From Halomonas sp. THAF5a (GTDB lineage Bacteria; Pseudomonadota; Gammaproteobacteria; Pseudomonadales; Halomonadaceae): a DNA stretch of 64,000 bases. A program made the position numbers and the translations under genes. Of the stretch, positions 43,478 to 52,241 are shown piece by piece (the first letter of the stretch is position 1; every line of letters starts with the position of its first letter). The notes beneath the pieces are model-generated. The model saw only the letters and a program-made list of their open reading frames with translations, was not told the origin of the DNA and searched no databases. The DNA lies in the NCBI RefSeq assembly GCF_009363755.1, contig NZ_CP045417.1, positions 3,038,001 to 3,102,000 of the forward strand, read 5' to 3'.

Positions 43478-44959
43478 TCAGCTCCCGGAGACGGAACCCA
43501 GGGCGCCGAGACAGTAGTATTTCGTTTCCAGGTACTCGTCGATGCCGGTGACGCCGCCCTCGCGGCCGAGGCCGGAGTGCTTGACGCCGCCGAAGGGCAC
43601 CGGGGGGCCGGTCATCTTCACCGAGTTCACCGCCACCATGCCGAACTCCAGGGCCCGCAGGACCTTCCAGATGCGGCGGATGTCGTGGGTGTAGAGGTAG
43701 GCCGCGAGGCCATACTCGGTGTCGTTGGCCATCTCGATGACCTGGTCGTCGTCGGCGTAGGCGGTGATCCCGGCCACCGGCGCGAAGCTCTCCTCGTGCC
43801 AGATCTTCATGTTGGCGGTCACGCCGGTCAGCAGCACCGGCATGAAGAAGTTCTCGCCCGGCGCCTGGCTCTGGTCGCCGGCCATCAGGGTCGCGCCCTT
43901 GGAGATGGCGTCGTCGACGATGGCCGCGGCCTTCTCCACCGCCTGGCGATGGATCAGCGGGCCCAGGTCGACCTCGCTCTCCAGGCCGTTCCCCACGGTC
44001 AGGGCCGCCATGCGCTCGGCGAAGTGCGCGACGAAGTCGTCGTGGATCGACTCGTGCACCAGGATGCGGTCCGCGGCGAGGCAGTCCTGGCCGGCGGTCT
44101 GGAACTTGGCCGCCACCGCGGCGAAGGCCGCCTCCCGGGGATCCATGTCCGGCCCGACGATGAAGGGCGCATTGCCGCCGAGTTCCAGCGAGACCCGCTT
44201 CACGGTGTTCGCGCTCTGCTCCAGCAGCAGCCGGCCGACCCGGGTGGAGCCGGTGAAGGAGAGCGCCTTGACGCGCTCCTCGGCGCACAGGATCCGCGAC
44301 ACCTCGGGCGGATCGCCCAGCACCACGTTGAACACCCCGGCCGGGATGCCGGCCCGCTCGGCGAGCTCCGCCAGGGCCAGCGCCGAGTACGGGGTCTCGC
44401 CGGCGGGCTTGACGATCACCGTGCAGCCGGCGGCCATGGCGGCGGCGGCCTTGCGGGTGATCATCGCCAGCGGGAAGTTCCAGGGCGTGATCAGCGCGGC
44501 GATGCCCACCGGCTCCTTGAGGGTGCCGAGCGCCGCGTTGGGGATGTGGCTCGGGATGGTCTCGCCGAAGGTGCGCTTGCCCTCCTCGGCGAACCAGCGC
44601 ACGAAGCTGGCCCCGTACTCCACCTCGCCCCGGGCGTCGGGCAGCGGCTTGCCCTGCTCGAGGGTCATGATCAGGGCGAGGTCCTCGCGGTTCGCCTGCA
44701 GCAGGTCGTACCAGGCGAGCAGCCGCTCGCAGCGCTCGTCGGCGCGCAGCGCGCGCCAGTGCACGAAGGCCGCCTCGGCGGCATCCACCGCCGCGGTGAT
44801 CTGGTGCGACTCCAGCCAGGGGATGTGACCGAGGGTCTCGCCGGTGGCCGGGTCGACGACGGCCTCCTCGCGGTTGCCGTCGCCGTGGGTCCACTTGCCA
44901 TCCACGTAGGCGTACTGACGGAACAGCCGCGGATCGCTGAGCTTGCTGGACAGAGTCAT
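43478..44959 (-). CDS. doeC: Aspartate-semialdehyde dehydrogenase of ectoine catabolism, DoeC
   Basis: 493 residues, NAD(P)-dependent aldehyde dehydrogenase of the succinate-semialdehyde type. LITPWNFPLAMITRKAAAAM, VIVKPAGETP, FTGSTRVG, Glu259 in SLELGGNAPF and catalytic Cys293 in TAGQDCLAADRI are intact, as is the C-terminal PFGGVKHSGLGREGG. With DoeD it converts the diaminobutyrate skeleton to aspartate. Outside this locus it would be called GabD-like. The start has GGGGAGGTAGCGC upstream. Confidence 0.87.
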   Translation of the reverse strand: MTLSSKLSDPRLFRQYAYVDGKWTHGDGNREEAVVDPATGETLGHIPWLESHQITAAVDAAEAAFVHWRALRADERCERLLAWYDLLQANREDLALIMTLEQGKPLPDARGEVEYGASFVRWFAEEGKRTFGETIPSHIPNAALGTLKEPVGIAALITPWNFPLAMITRKAAAAMAAGCTVIVKPAGETPYSALALAELAERAGIPAGVFNVVLGDPPEVSRILCAEERVKALSFTGSTRVGRLLLEQSANTVKRVSLELGGNAPFIVGPDMDPREAAFAAVAAKFQTAGQDCLAADRILVHESIHDDFVAHFAERMAALTVGNGLESEVDLGPLIHRQAVEKAAAIVDDAISKGATLMAGDQSQAPGENFFMPVLLTGVTANMKIWHEESFAPVAGITAYADDDQVIEMANDTEYGLAAYLYTHDIRRIWKVLRALEFGMVAVNSVKMTGPPVPFGGVKHSGLGREGGVTGIDEYLETKYYCLGALGSVSGS

Positions 44960-45137
44960 GCGCTACCTCCCCTGACGCGCCGGCGCGTGTCGGCGCCGGC
45001 GATGTTTCGGCGCGGCTCTGGGCGCCGAACGAACGAAGAAACGGTCGAGCCGTCTGTCGCGGGGTCGCGGGACGGCTCGATGGGTACAGGATAAGGGCGA
45101 TGGCGGGACGAGACTTTTCGTTCACCGACGAAAACGA

Positions 45138-45158
45138 CGCAGGATTTTTTGTCCTGCG
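45138..45158 (-). terminator. Hairpin between the decarboxylase gene and doeC
   Basis: CGCAGGA pairs with TCCTGCG around a T-rich loop. The 250-base gap 44960-45209 is locally AT-rich and probably holds the doeC promoter; no clear -35/-10 pair was identified. Confidence 0.45.
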
Positions 45159-45209
45159 CCGCTACGCCGCGGTTTTTTCTGTTGGCGCTTTTTCCCCTGG
45201 CCTCGGAAG

Positions 45210-48005
45210 TCAGCCCAGGGGCGGGTTATTGAGGGCCTCCTCGCTGAACACCAGCAGGCCGAGCTCCGGTCGATAGCCGTGGATCTCGGTCACATCCAGG
45301 GCCTGCAGGAAGTGCAGGATCTCCTCGCTGACCACCTGCCCGGGCACCAGCACCGGGAAGCCGGGCGGATAGGGGATCACGAAGCTCGCCGAGACGACGT
45401 CGCGGCCGTCGCGCATGCGGGCCTGCAGCTCGCCGTTGTCGAAGCGCAGGTACTCGGTGTTCTCCTCGTCGTAGCTCAGGAAGTAGGCCCGGCGGATGTC
45501 GCCCTCCGGCGTGCCGTCCTCGGCCTGGGGGCGGAAGGCGTCGTGGAAGCGGCTGAAGTCGGGCAGCGGCGGCAGCTCCTGGGTCAGCGAGTGGATGCGG
45601 TTCTCGATGATCTTGCGCTCGGGGCGACTGCTCTCCTCCCAGCGATACTCAAACTCCTTGGCCAGCTTGATCAGCACGTCGAGCAGGTAGGCGATGGCAC
45701 CCCGGGAGGTGCCGATATTGGTCATGAACAGCACGGTGTTGCGCGAGGTCTTGTTGATCTGGATGCCGTACTTGTTCATCAGGTATTCATTCTTGAAGGT
45801 ATCGCCGTCGATGCCGGTGGCGCCGATGGCGATGGTGATGCGACTGGGGTCGACGACGAACTCATCGTTGGCCCAGGCCTCCTCCATCTTGTTCCAGCCG
45901 GTGACCGGGTCGTAGAAGGTATCGACGCCGGACTCGCGGTACTCCAGCGGCACCATGTCGCGGTTGATCAGCACCCGGAAGTACTTCTGCAGCAGCGGGT
46001 GGGTATAGAGCTGCTCGCGCAGCGACAGCGCGGCCTCGACCTGGGCGTGCACCAGCTCGAAGCCCTCCATCTCGGCCTGCATGCGCCCCACGTCCAGCGA
46101 GGCGATGATCTGGTAGTTCGGCGAGGTCGAGGTATGGGTCATGTAGGCCTCGTGGAACGGCGCCTCGACCTTCTGGCGATAGTCCTGATCCCAGATGTGG
46201 ATCATCGAGCCCTGGCGCAGCGAGGTCAGGGTCTTGTGGGTGGAGTGGGTGGCATAGGCGCGGATGCGCGCGGTGTCGGGGTCGGGCATCAGGCGCCGAT
46301 CGAGCCAGGTGGCGTCGTCGTCGGGATCGAGGGCGTCGAACTCGGCCTTCCAGGCCGCGTACTCCTCGCGGTAGGCGGCGCTGCGGTAGCGGTCGCGCAG
46401 GGTGCGGGCGGCATGCATGGCGGTGCGCGGCCGGTAGGTGGGGTTGAAGCCGGCGAAGGCGAACCACGCCTCGTCCCACAGGAAGACCAGGTCGGGCTTG
46501 ATCGCCAGGCACTCCTCCATGACCCGCCGCACGTTGTAGACCACGCCGTCGAAGGTGCAGTTGGTGAGCAGCAGCATCTTGACCTTGTCGAGCTGGCCCG
46601 AGCGCTTGTAGCCGAGCAGCGTCTTCTTGATCTCGCGCAGCGGCACGGCGCCGTACATCGAGTAGTCGTTGAGCGGGTAGGAGTCCAGGTAGCTGACGTG
46701 GGCGCCGGCCAGCACCATGCCGTAGTGGTGCGACTTGTGGCAGTCGCGATCGATCAGCACGATGTCCCGGGGCTTGACCAGCGCCTGCACCACGATCTTG
46801 TTGGCGGTGGAGGTGCCGTTGGTGACGAAGAAGGTCTGGCGCGCGCCGAAGGCCCGGGCGGCATACTCCTGGGCCTTCTTGATCGGCCCGTAGGGCTGCA
46901 GCAGGGAGTCGAGCCCGCCGGAGGTGGCCGAGGTCTCGGCGAGGAAGATGTTGATGCCGTAGAAGTCGATCATCTGCCCCGCCCAGTGGGAGCGGGTGAC
47001 CGACTTGCCCCGGGAGATGGGCATGGCGTGGAAGACCCCGGTGGGCTTCTTGCTGTACTCGCGCAGGGCGTCGAAGAAGGGCGTGCGGTAGCGCTTGTCG
47101 ATCGCCCGCAGGATGGTGTGGTGCTGCTCGATGTAGTCCGTCTCGCGATAGAAGATGCGGTTGAAGTGACGGATGTCGCGGCTGGCCGTGGCCTCCACGT
47201 CGCCGCTGGTGACCAGGAACTGGTCGATCTCGGGACGCAGCTCGTGGATCATCGAGCTGAGCAGGATGCTGCGCTCGGCCTCCGACTGCTGCTCCAGGGA
47301 CTGCTCGGAGAGCCCCTCCAGGTAGCTGCGCAGGGCGCTCAGGTTGTACTTCGACTTGTAGGGAAACTCGTAGCGGATCAGGCAGGCCTGGATATTGGGA
47401 TTGACCAGTACGGCGATCAGCGCATCCTCGAAGCTTCTCACCGTGACCACGTCGTAGACGAAGCGGTCCTCCGGGCGGCGCATGCTGTGGAAGGCCTCGC
47501 GGACCACCTCCTCCTCCGGCGCCGAGAGGTTGTCGACGATCAAGAGCTCGAAGTAGGGCTGGGCCGAGCTGTTGGAGGCGGGGTGACCATGGCGCAGCTG
47601 CGCCAGGGCGTCGAGGGTCTCGAGGTCCTCGGCATCGGCGTCGGACTCGGAGAGGTCGACGTGGCGGCGCCGGTAGGACTCGCTGATCAGCGCCCGCACC
47701 AGGCGCTTGACCACCTTTTCCAGGAGGCCGTACTCCTCGCGGTCGAACAGCGCCCAGAGGTGGCGGAAATCCTCCTTGGAGGGGAAGGCGTGGTAGTCCT
47801 CGATGATCTCGAGCCGCGTCAGCTTGACGTCGATCGCCTTGACCAGGTTCCGGGCCCGGCTGCCGTCCTCCAGGCCGACCAGCTGGCCGAGATCGCGCTT
47901 CAGCGCATTCCAGGTGTCGGCACGCAGCTGGGAGATCTTGTGGTAGAAGCCCAATGCCGTGTAGGGCGTCTCGGTTTGCGTCATCTCTTGCATGGCAACA
48001 CCCAT
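45210..48005 (-). CDS. Orn/Lys/Arg-type PLP decarboxylase with long N-terminal extension
   Basis: 931 residues. The N-terminal about 280 residues have no HTH or known catalytic motif and may form a receiver-like wing domain (FELLIVDNLSAPEEEVVREA, DRFVYDVVTVRSFEDALIAV). The PLP decarboxylase core begins near 310: FFVTNGTSTANKIVVQALVK, VLIDRDCHKSHHYGMVLAG, LVFLWDEAWFAFAGFNPTYR and the Schiff-base Lys in ATHSTHKTLTSLRQGSMIH. The usual enzyme is about 715-750 residues, so this is a large subgroup. Possible starts are 48005, 47993 and 47984, none with a strong ribosome binding site. Location next to ectoine genes suggests diaminobutyrate or a related diamine as substrate, but this is not established. 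Confidence 0.82.
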   Translation of the reverse strand: MGVAMQEMTQTETPYTALGFYHKISQLRADTWNALKRDLGQLVGLEDGSRARNLVKAIDVKLTRLEIIEDYHAFPSKEDFRHLWALFDREEYGLLEKVVKRLVRALISESYRRRHVDLSESDADAEDLETLDALAQLRHGHPASNSSAQPYFELLIVDNLSAPEEEVVREAFHSMRRPEDRFVYDVVTVRSFEDALIAVLVNPNIQACLIRYEFPYKSKYNLSALRSYLEGLSEQSLEQQSEAERSILLSSMIHELRPEIDQFLVTSGDVEATASRDIRHFNRIFYRETDYIEQHHTILRAIDKRYRTPFFDALREYSKKPTGVFHAMPISRGKSVTRSHWAGQMIDFYGINIFLAETSATSGGLDSLLQPYGPIKKAQEYAARAFGARQTFFVTNGTSTANKIVVQALVKPRDIVLIDRDCHKSHHYGMVLAGAHVSYLDSYPLNDYSMYGAVPLREIKKTLLGYKRSGQLDKVKMLLLTNCTFDGVVYNVRRVMEECLAIKPDLVFLWDEAWFAFAGFNPTYRPRTAMHAARTLRDRYRSAAYREEYAAWKAEFDALDPDDDATWLDRRLMPDPDTARIRAYATHSTHKTLTSLRQGSMIHIWDQDYRQKVEAPFHEAYMTHTSTSPNYQIIASLDVGRMQAEMEGFELVHAQVEAALSLREQLYTHPLLQKYFRVLINRDMVPLEYRESGVDTFYDPVTGWNKMEEAWANDEFVVDPSRITIAIGATGIDGDTFKNEYLMNKYGIQINKTSRNTVLFMTNIGTSRGAIAYLLDVLIKLAKEFEYRWEESSRPERKIIENRIHSLTQELPPLPDFSRFHDAFRPQAEDGTPEGDIRRAYFLSYDEENTEYLRFDNGELQARMRDGRDVVSASFVIPYPPGFPVLVPGQVVSEEILHFLQALDVTEIHGYRPELGLLVFSEEALNNPPLG

Positions 48006-48045
48006 CCATGTTCGTTGTTGTTGAAGAGGCGCGGTGGTTCCGGGA

Positions 48046-49044
48046 TCAGCCGGAGTGCAGACCTCTCACCCCATAGCGCACGGTGATCCGCTCCTCGGGG
48101 AAGTGATCGAAGCCCAGGTCGAGGGTCAGGCCGGGCCAGTGGAACTGCGCGCGCCCCGCCGCCGGTCGGTAGACCGCGGTATAGACCGTGCCCAGGCCGC
48201 GGCGGTAGTCGTGGCGGAACAGCGGCGGCGACGCGAAGGCGGCGATCAGCCGCTCCTCGGTGGTGGCCTCGTCGTCCACCAGGATCGACAGCTGGCGCTC
48301 GCGGATCAGCGTCTCCGAGGCCAGCGCATGGGCGTACCACTCGATCTTCTTCTGGTGGTTGGTCGCCACCGGCACCCGGCGGATGCTGGCGCGACGGTCC
48401 GGGCCGATCATCGCCGTGACGTAGCGACCGGCGGAATCGGCGACGGTGATGTTGTAGGCCATGTGGGTGGGGATCCTCGCCAGCACCTCGGCGGCCTCGG
48501 GCACGCTGTCGCAGAACTCCAGCAGGTAGCGCAGGATGATCGGCGCGCCGAACCCCTGCCCCACCGACTTGCGCCCGCCGAAGGCCAGCGACACGGCGAG
48601 CCCCGCGTCGTTCATGCCGTCGAGCACCCCCCACAGGCAGTCCGTCATGGCGATCACCCGCCGCGCGTTCCAGTGGGTGTAGAGGATGGTCCCCTCGCAC
48701 AGCTCCGGCGGGTAATCGTAGTTGCGCGCCAGCACCGTCGAATCGGGGCTCGCCAGCACCGCCTGGGAGCAGCCGGTGATGTAGGGCGGCGGCTGGTAGA
48801 GGCTCAGGAAGCGCGCGGCGAGATCCCCGCCGCCGGCCAGATCGCAGAGCGCCCGATAGGTATCGAGCAGCTCCGGCATGTGCCGGCGCAGGGCGTTGTA
48901 GCAGGCGAGATACCCCGGCCGCTCGCGCTCCCCCTCGCTCAGGTACCACTGCTCATAGGCCGGCCAGTGGTGGGCGAACAGCGCCTGCCAGCGCGGCCCC
49001 GCCGTCGCCTCGTGCACGGTGCGAAAATCGAGCATCTTGTCCAT
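48046..49044 (-). CDS. C45-family autoproteolytic acyltransferase/hydrolase
   Basis: 332 residues from the ATG at 49044. The fold is that of acyl-CoA:6-aminopenicillanic acid acyltransferase, an Ntn hydrolase: PPYITGCSQAVLASPDSTVL then ARNYDYPPE, with Gly91-Cys92 as the probable self-cleavage site and Cys92 as the new N-terminal nucleophile. MTDCLWGVLDGMNDAGLAVS and ATNHQKKIEWY also fit. It would cleave or transfer an amide-linked acyl group in the cytoplasm. It lies between the ATP-grasp ligase and the decarboxylase genes, and its target is unknown. Confidence 0.82.
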   Translation of the reverse strand: MDKMLDFRTVHEATAGPRWQALFAHHWPAYEQWYLSEGERERPGYLACYNALRRHMPELLDTYRALCDLAGGGDLAARFLSLYQPPPYITGCSQAVLASPDSTVLARNYDYPPELCEGTILYTHWNARRVIAMTDCLWGVLDGMNDAGLAVSLAFGGRKSVGQGFGAPIILRYLLEFCDSVPEAAEVLARIPTHMAYNITVADSAGRYVTAMIGPDRRASIRRVPVATNHQKKIEWYAHALASETLIRERQLSILVDDEATTEERLIAAFASPPLFRHDYRRGLGTVYTAVYRPAAGRAQFHWPGLTLDLGFDHFPEERITVRYGVRGLHSG

Positions 49045-49091
49045 CTCGCCCGGCGGCACCTCCCGCGACGAAGGGGAAACGTTCACGCTGT

Positions 49092-50675
49092 TCACAGGAT
49101 CTTGAAGTTGCCGCCGCCGACGGCGTGGCTGACGGCCACCTCCTCGACCACCGGGTCCTGGAGCGACTGGCCCGCGTACTGGCCGCGGATACCGTCGATC
49201 CATGCCTTGGCGCGCGCGTTGAGCTGGAAGTCATCATCCATCAGGCGCCCGCGGGTGATCAGGATGCCGAGGTCGGCGCCCTCGTAGCGGAAGTCGCCCG
49301 CCCCGCTGATGCGCAGGAAGAAGCCCTCGCTCTCGTCCTCGGCGGCGTGGGGGTGGTAGTTGTAATGGTGGTAACCGATGCTGCCGTCGGCGGCCATCTT
49401 CCAGACCCCGGTGCGCGGCGCCTGGGTCAGCAGGTCGACGCTCTCGTCGGTGTGCTTGATGACCAGCTGGCTCCAGCTGTCGACGCTCTCCGGATGCGCC
49501 CAGCGCTCGTTGATCTCGTTGATGTCGAGATCGAAGTCGACGTCGGAGAACTCCAGCAGGTGAAACAGGAACAGCGGGATGTCGGAGTGGGCGAAGGCCG
49601 CCACGTTGGTCAGCGAGCTGGCCCCGGTGACCCGCGGGTTGAGCTCGCCGAGATAGACCTCACCGTTGTCCATGTCGATCAGGAAGTCGAGCTCGAAGTA
49701 GCCGCGATAGCCCTCCTCGCGCAGCGCCTCACCGAACTGGAAGGTGTACTCCCGCGCCTTGTCGCGGATCGACTGGTCGAAGGCCCCGGCGAACATCTCG
49801 TTGCCGCACCAGCCGCCCTTGTAGGGGGTCAGCGTCTTGAACCCGACCAGCTCGGTCATCAGCGGGCCGACCACGGTGCCGCAGCGGGTGGCGCAGGCCT
49901 CGATGGCCGAGCCGCGACAGTTGATGCGCTTCATGATCTTGACCTCGGCCTCGGCCTCGATCTCCTCGGCGTGCTTGTAGTAGTCGTCCTCGCTGGAAAT
50001 GAAGAAGGTGGTGTGACCGGAGTCGCCGAAGGCGGTCTGCACCACGAGGTCGTCGCCGAGCTCCCGGCTCACCTCGCAGAGTTCCTGGTAGCTGCCCACC
50101 TTGGCCAGCACGTTGGGCACGCTGGGCACGCCGGCCTTGTTGCCGATGCGCACCGTCTCGATCTTGTTGTCCATCCGCGAGCGCAGTGCCGCCGGCGGGA
50201 AGGCCACCTGGAGGCCGAGCTGCTGGCAGACCTCCTCGGTGTGCTCGTCGAACATCAGGAAGGCGGCCACGCCGGCGTTCTCGCCCTGGGCACGGGACTG
50301 GATGAAGTCGATGACCTCCTTGTGCTCGAGGAGGTAGTTGTTGATGTCCTCGATGCTCTCGAAGTCGCGGGGGAACTTCTCCTTGGGCACGAAGACGTTG
50401 CGCTGCTGGCCCTCGAAGCAGTCGATGTAGTTGATGTGGCGGAAGTTGCCGACCCAGTCCCCGATCCCCAGCAGGTTGAAGTTGGTGGCCGAGATGAAAT
50501 AGATCGGCTCCTTGTTATTCAGGAAGTGGCGGCGGACGTCGGCAATGGTTGTTATCTGGCTCATCGTGGTCGCTCCATCGGTTACGGGGGAGGCGCCAGG
50601 CGCCTGGTGCGCGGCAGGAGCCGCCGGGGAGTTGCCCAACAGGCGGCGCAGCCATCGAAGCAGTGGGTCCAGCAT
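49092..50675 (-). CDS. ATP-grasp carboxylate-amine ligase
   Basis: Up to 527 residues. The ATP-grasp core (about 180-420) shows LVVQTAFGDSGHTTFFISSE (ATP-binding), EVKIMKRINCRGSAIEACAT, and the metal motif YLGELNPRVTGASSLTNVAA. Two starts have good ribosome binding sites: 50675 (AGGAG, five bases before ATG) and 50564 (GGAG, eight bases before). The longer form adds a 37-residue N-terminus with an amphipathic segment (LLRWLRRLLGN). Such ligases make amides or dipeptides. Its product is unknown, but the nitrilase-fold amidase and C45 hydrolase next to it could act on the same amide. NCBI often names close relatives biotin carboxylase, which this is not likely to be. Confidence 0.82.
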   Translation of the reverse strand: MLDPLLRWLRRLLGNSPAAPAAHQAPGASPVTDGATTMSQITTIADVRRHFLNNKEPIYFISATNFNLLGIGDWVGNFRHINYIDCFEGQQRNVFVPKEKFPRDFESIEDINNYLLEHKEVIDFIQSRAQGENAGVAAFLMFDEHTEEVCQQLGLQVAFPPAALRSRMDNKIETVRIGNKAGVPSVPNVLAKVGSYQELCEVSRELGDDLVVQTAFGDSGHTTFFISSEDDYYKHAEEIEAEAEVKIMKRINCRGSAIEACATRCGTVVGPLMTELVGFKTLTPYKGGWCGNEMFAGAFDQSIRDKAREYTFQFGEALREEGYRGYFELDFLIDMDNGEVYLGELNPRVTGASSLTNVAAFAHSDIPLFLFHLLEFSDVDFDLDINEINERWAHPESVDSWSQLVIKHTDESVDLLTQAPRTGVWKMAADGSIGYHHYNYHPHAAEDESEGFFLRISGAGDFRYEGADLGILITRGRLMDDDFQLNARAKAWIDGIRGQYAGQSLQDPVVEEVAVSHAVGGGNFKIL

Positions 50676-50713
50676 GGTCTCTCCTCGTCACTGCCCCGCC
50701 CGCAGGCGAGAGA

Positions 50714-51583
50714 TCAATAGTCCTCGACGTTGGCGCGGACCGGCTTGGCCAGCGGCCCCAGGGTGTCGAGGAAGGGGGTGGAGCCGGTCTCGCTGCGGTA
50801 GAGCGAGAAGTCCACCTTGCGATCGCGGAAACTCTTCAGCGGCTGTCCCAGGCCTCGCAGCCCCGCCTCGCGCTCACGGCGCACCCGCGTCATGTCGACC
50901 TCGATCGGCATGATCTCCTCGCCGATGCCGGCCTGGTGTATCACGTCGCCGGAGGGGCCCACCACGATCGAGCGACCGTTGCCGAGGGCGCCGGCGCCGT
51001 TGATGTCGAAGAAGTAGCACTGGTTGACCGCCGCATTGGTGCGCGCCATCGACAGCTCGATATCGCGGTCGATGGTGTCGGTCATGGTCGGGTGCAGGAT
51101 CACCTCGGCGCCCATGGCGGCCAGGGTGCGGGTGGTCTCGGGGAACCACATGTCGTAGCAGATCGAGACCCCGAAGCGACCGACGTTGGGCACGTCGAAG
51201 ACCACGAACTCGGTGCCGCTCTCGACCCCGACCTCATAGGGCCGGAAGGGGAACAGCTTGCGGAAGCGGTTGACCACCTGGCCATGGGGGTTGATGACCG
51301 ACAGGGTGTTGTAGATGCCGTCCTCGGCCTGCTCGAACATGGAGCCGGGAATCAGCCAGATGCGGTGCTGCTCGGCGATCTGGCAGAACATCGCCTCGGC
51401 ATCGCTGGGCAGCGGCGTGGCATGATGCGTCGAGGCGCCCATCGGCATCAGCTCGCTGAACAGCACCATCTGTACCTGGGGGAAGCGGCTCATCAGCACG
51501 TCGATGCGATGGCGCATGGCGTCGGTGTTGTCACCGTGGTGCAGGGCGTGCATCTGCACCCCGGCAATCGTGAAGTAGGACAT
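50714..51583 (-). CDS. Nitrilase-fold carbon-nitrogen hydrolase
   Basis: 289 residues. The triad Glu44 (LFSELMPMG), Lys109 (NRFRKLFPFRP) and Cys142 (VSICYDMWFPET) is complete. The CYDMWFPE motif is that of amidases rather than true nitrilases. It probably hydrolyses a linear amide or carbamoyl group. It follows doeX and precedes the ATP-grasp gene on the same strand, so it is likely part of the ectoine locus transcription unit. The substrate is unknown. Confidence 0.86.
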   Translation of the reverse strand: MSYFTIAGVQMHALHHGDNTDAMRHRIDVLMSRFPQVQMVLFSELMPMGASTHHATPLPSDAEAMFCQIAEQHRIWLIPGSMFEQAEDGIYNTLSVINPHGQVVNRFRKLFPFRPYEVGVESGTEFVVFDVPNVGRFGVSICYDMWFPETTRTLAAMGAEVILHPTMTDTIDRDIELSMARTNAAVNQCYFFDINGAGALGNGRSIVVGPSGDVIHQAGIGEEIMPIEVDMTRVRREREAGLRGLGQPLKSFRDRKVDFSLYRSETGSTPFLDTLGPLAKPVRANVEDY

Positions 51584-51678
51584 AGGAGCTCTCTGCGTCA
51601 GGCGATCTTGAACACTTCCGGGGCACTATCGCACACGAACCGGCACCAGCGGATGCATGCCGGCAGGATCGCCCGGCC

Positions 51679-51698
51679 GGGTGGGCACACGCCCACCC
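51679..51698 (-). terminator. Hairpin between doeX and the nitrilase gene
   Basis: GGGTGGGC, ACAC, GCCCACCC, about 70 bases past the doeX stop. A separate transcription start for the nitrilase block is therefore possible. Confidence 0.5.
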
Positions 51699-51767
51699 TC
51701 TAGACCAGCTTATGACACATGTTCCGACCTCACATCAACGCTGACATCGCGCTCGACGTGAATTCGT

Positions 51768-52241
51768 TCAGGCGAGATCGTCGGGACAGAACCCCGGGGC
51801 GGGACGCTTCACCGTCTTGGTGACGATGTAGGTGAAGTAGCGCTCGATGCCGGCCTCGCCGCTCAGCCAGGCATCCATGCGGCGCTGGTAGGCATCGATG
51901 GAATCGGCCTCGAACTTGATCAGGTAGTCGACGCCGCCGCCGACGGCCACGCACTCGGTGACCTCGGGGGTGGCGTGGACCAGGGCCTCGAAGCGGGCGA
52001 AGCTCTCGGCGTTGTGCGCCTTGAGCTCGATCTGCACCCACACCGGGGTGCGCTTGACCAGGGCGTCGGGGTTGAGGCGCGCCGCGTAGCCCTCGATGAT
52101 GCCGGCCTTCTCGAGCCGCCGCACCCGCTCCCAGCAGGGGCTGACCGAGAGGTTGATCGCCTCGGCCAGCCGCGACTTGGTGATGCGCCCGTCGCGGGAG
52201 AGGATCTCGAGGATCTTCAGGTCGTAGCGATCGAGCTTCAT
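51768..52241 (-). CDS. doeX: DoeX, Lrp/AsnC-family regulator of ectoine catabolism
   Basis: 157 residues. HTH in 1-55 (DLKILEILSRDGRITKSRLA, then SVSPCWERVRRLEKAGII) and an AsnC/RAM ligand-binding domain (FARFEALVHATPEVTECVAV, GGVDYLIKFEAD). In Halomonas DoeX lies directly after doeB and responds to an ectoine breakdown intermediate. The start overlaps the doeB stop (ATGA). Confidence 0.92.
   Translation of the reverse strand: MKLDRYDLKILEILSRDGRITKSRLAEAINLSVSPCWERVRRLEKAGIIEGYAARLNPDALVKRTPVWVQIELKAHNAESFARFEALVHATPEVTECVAVGGGVDYLIKFEADSIDAYQRRMDAWLSGEAGIERYFTYIVTKTVKRPAPGFCPDDLA

Noticed and set aside
49092..50564. Biotin carboxylase
   Set aside because: It has an ATP-grasp core but no biotin-carboxylase N- or C-terminal domains and no biotin carrier or carboxyltransferase gene nearby; amide ligase is preferred.
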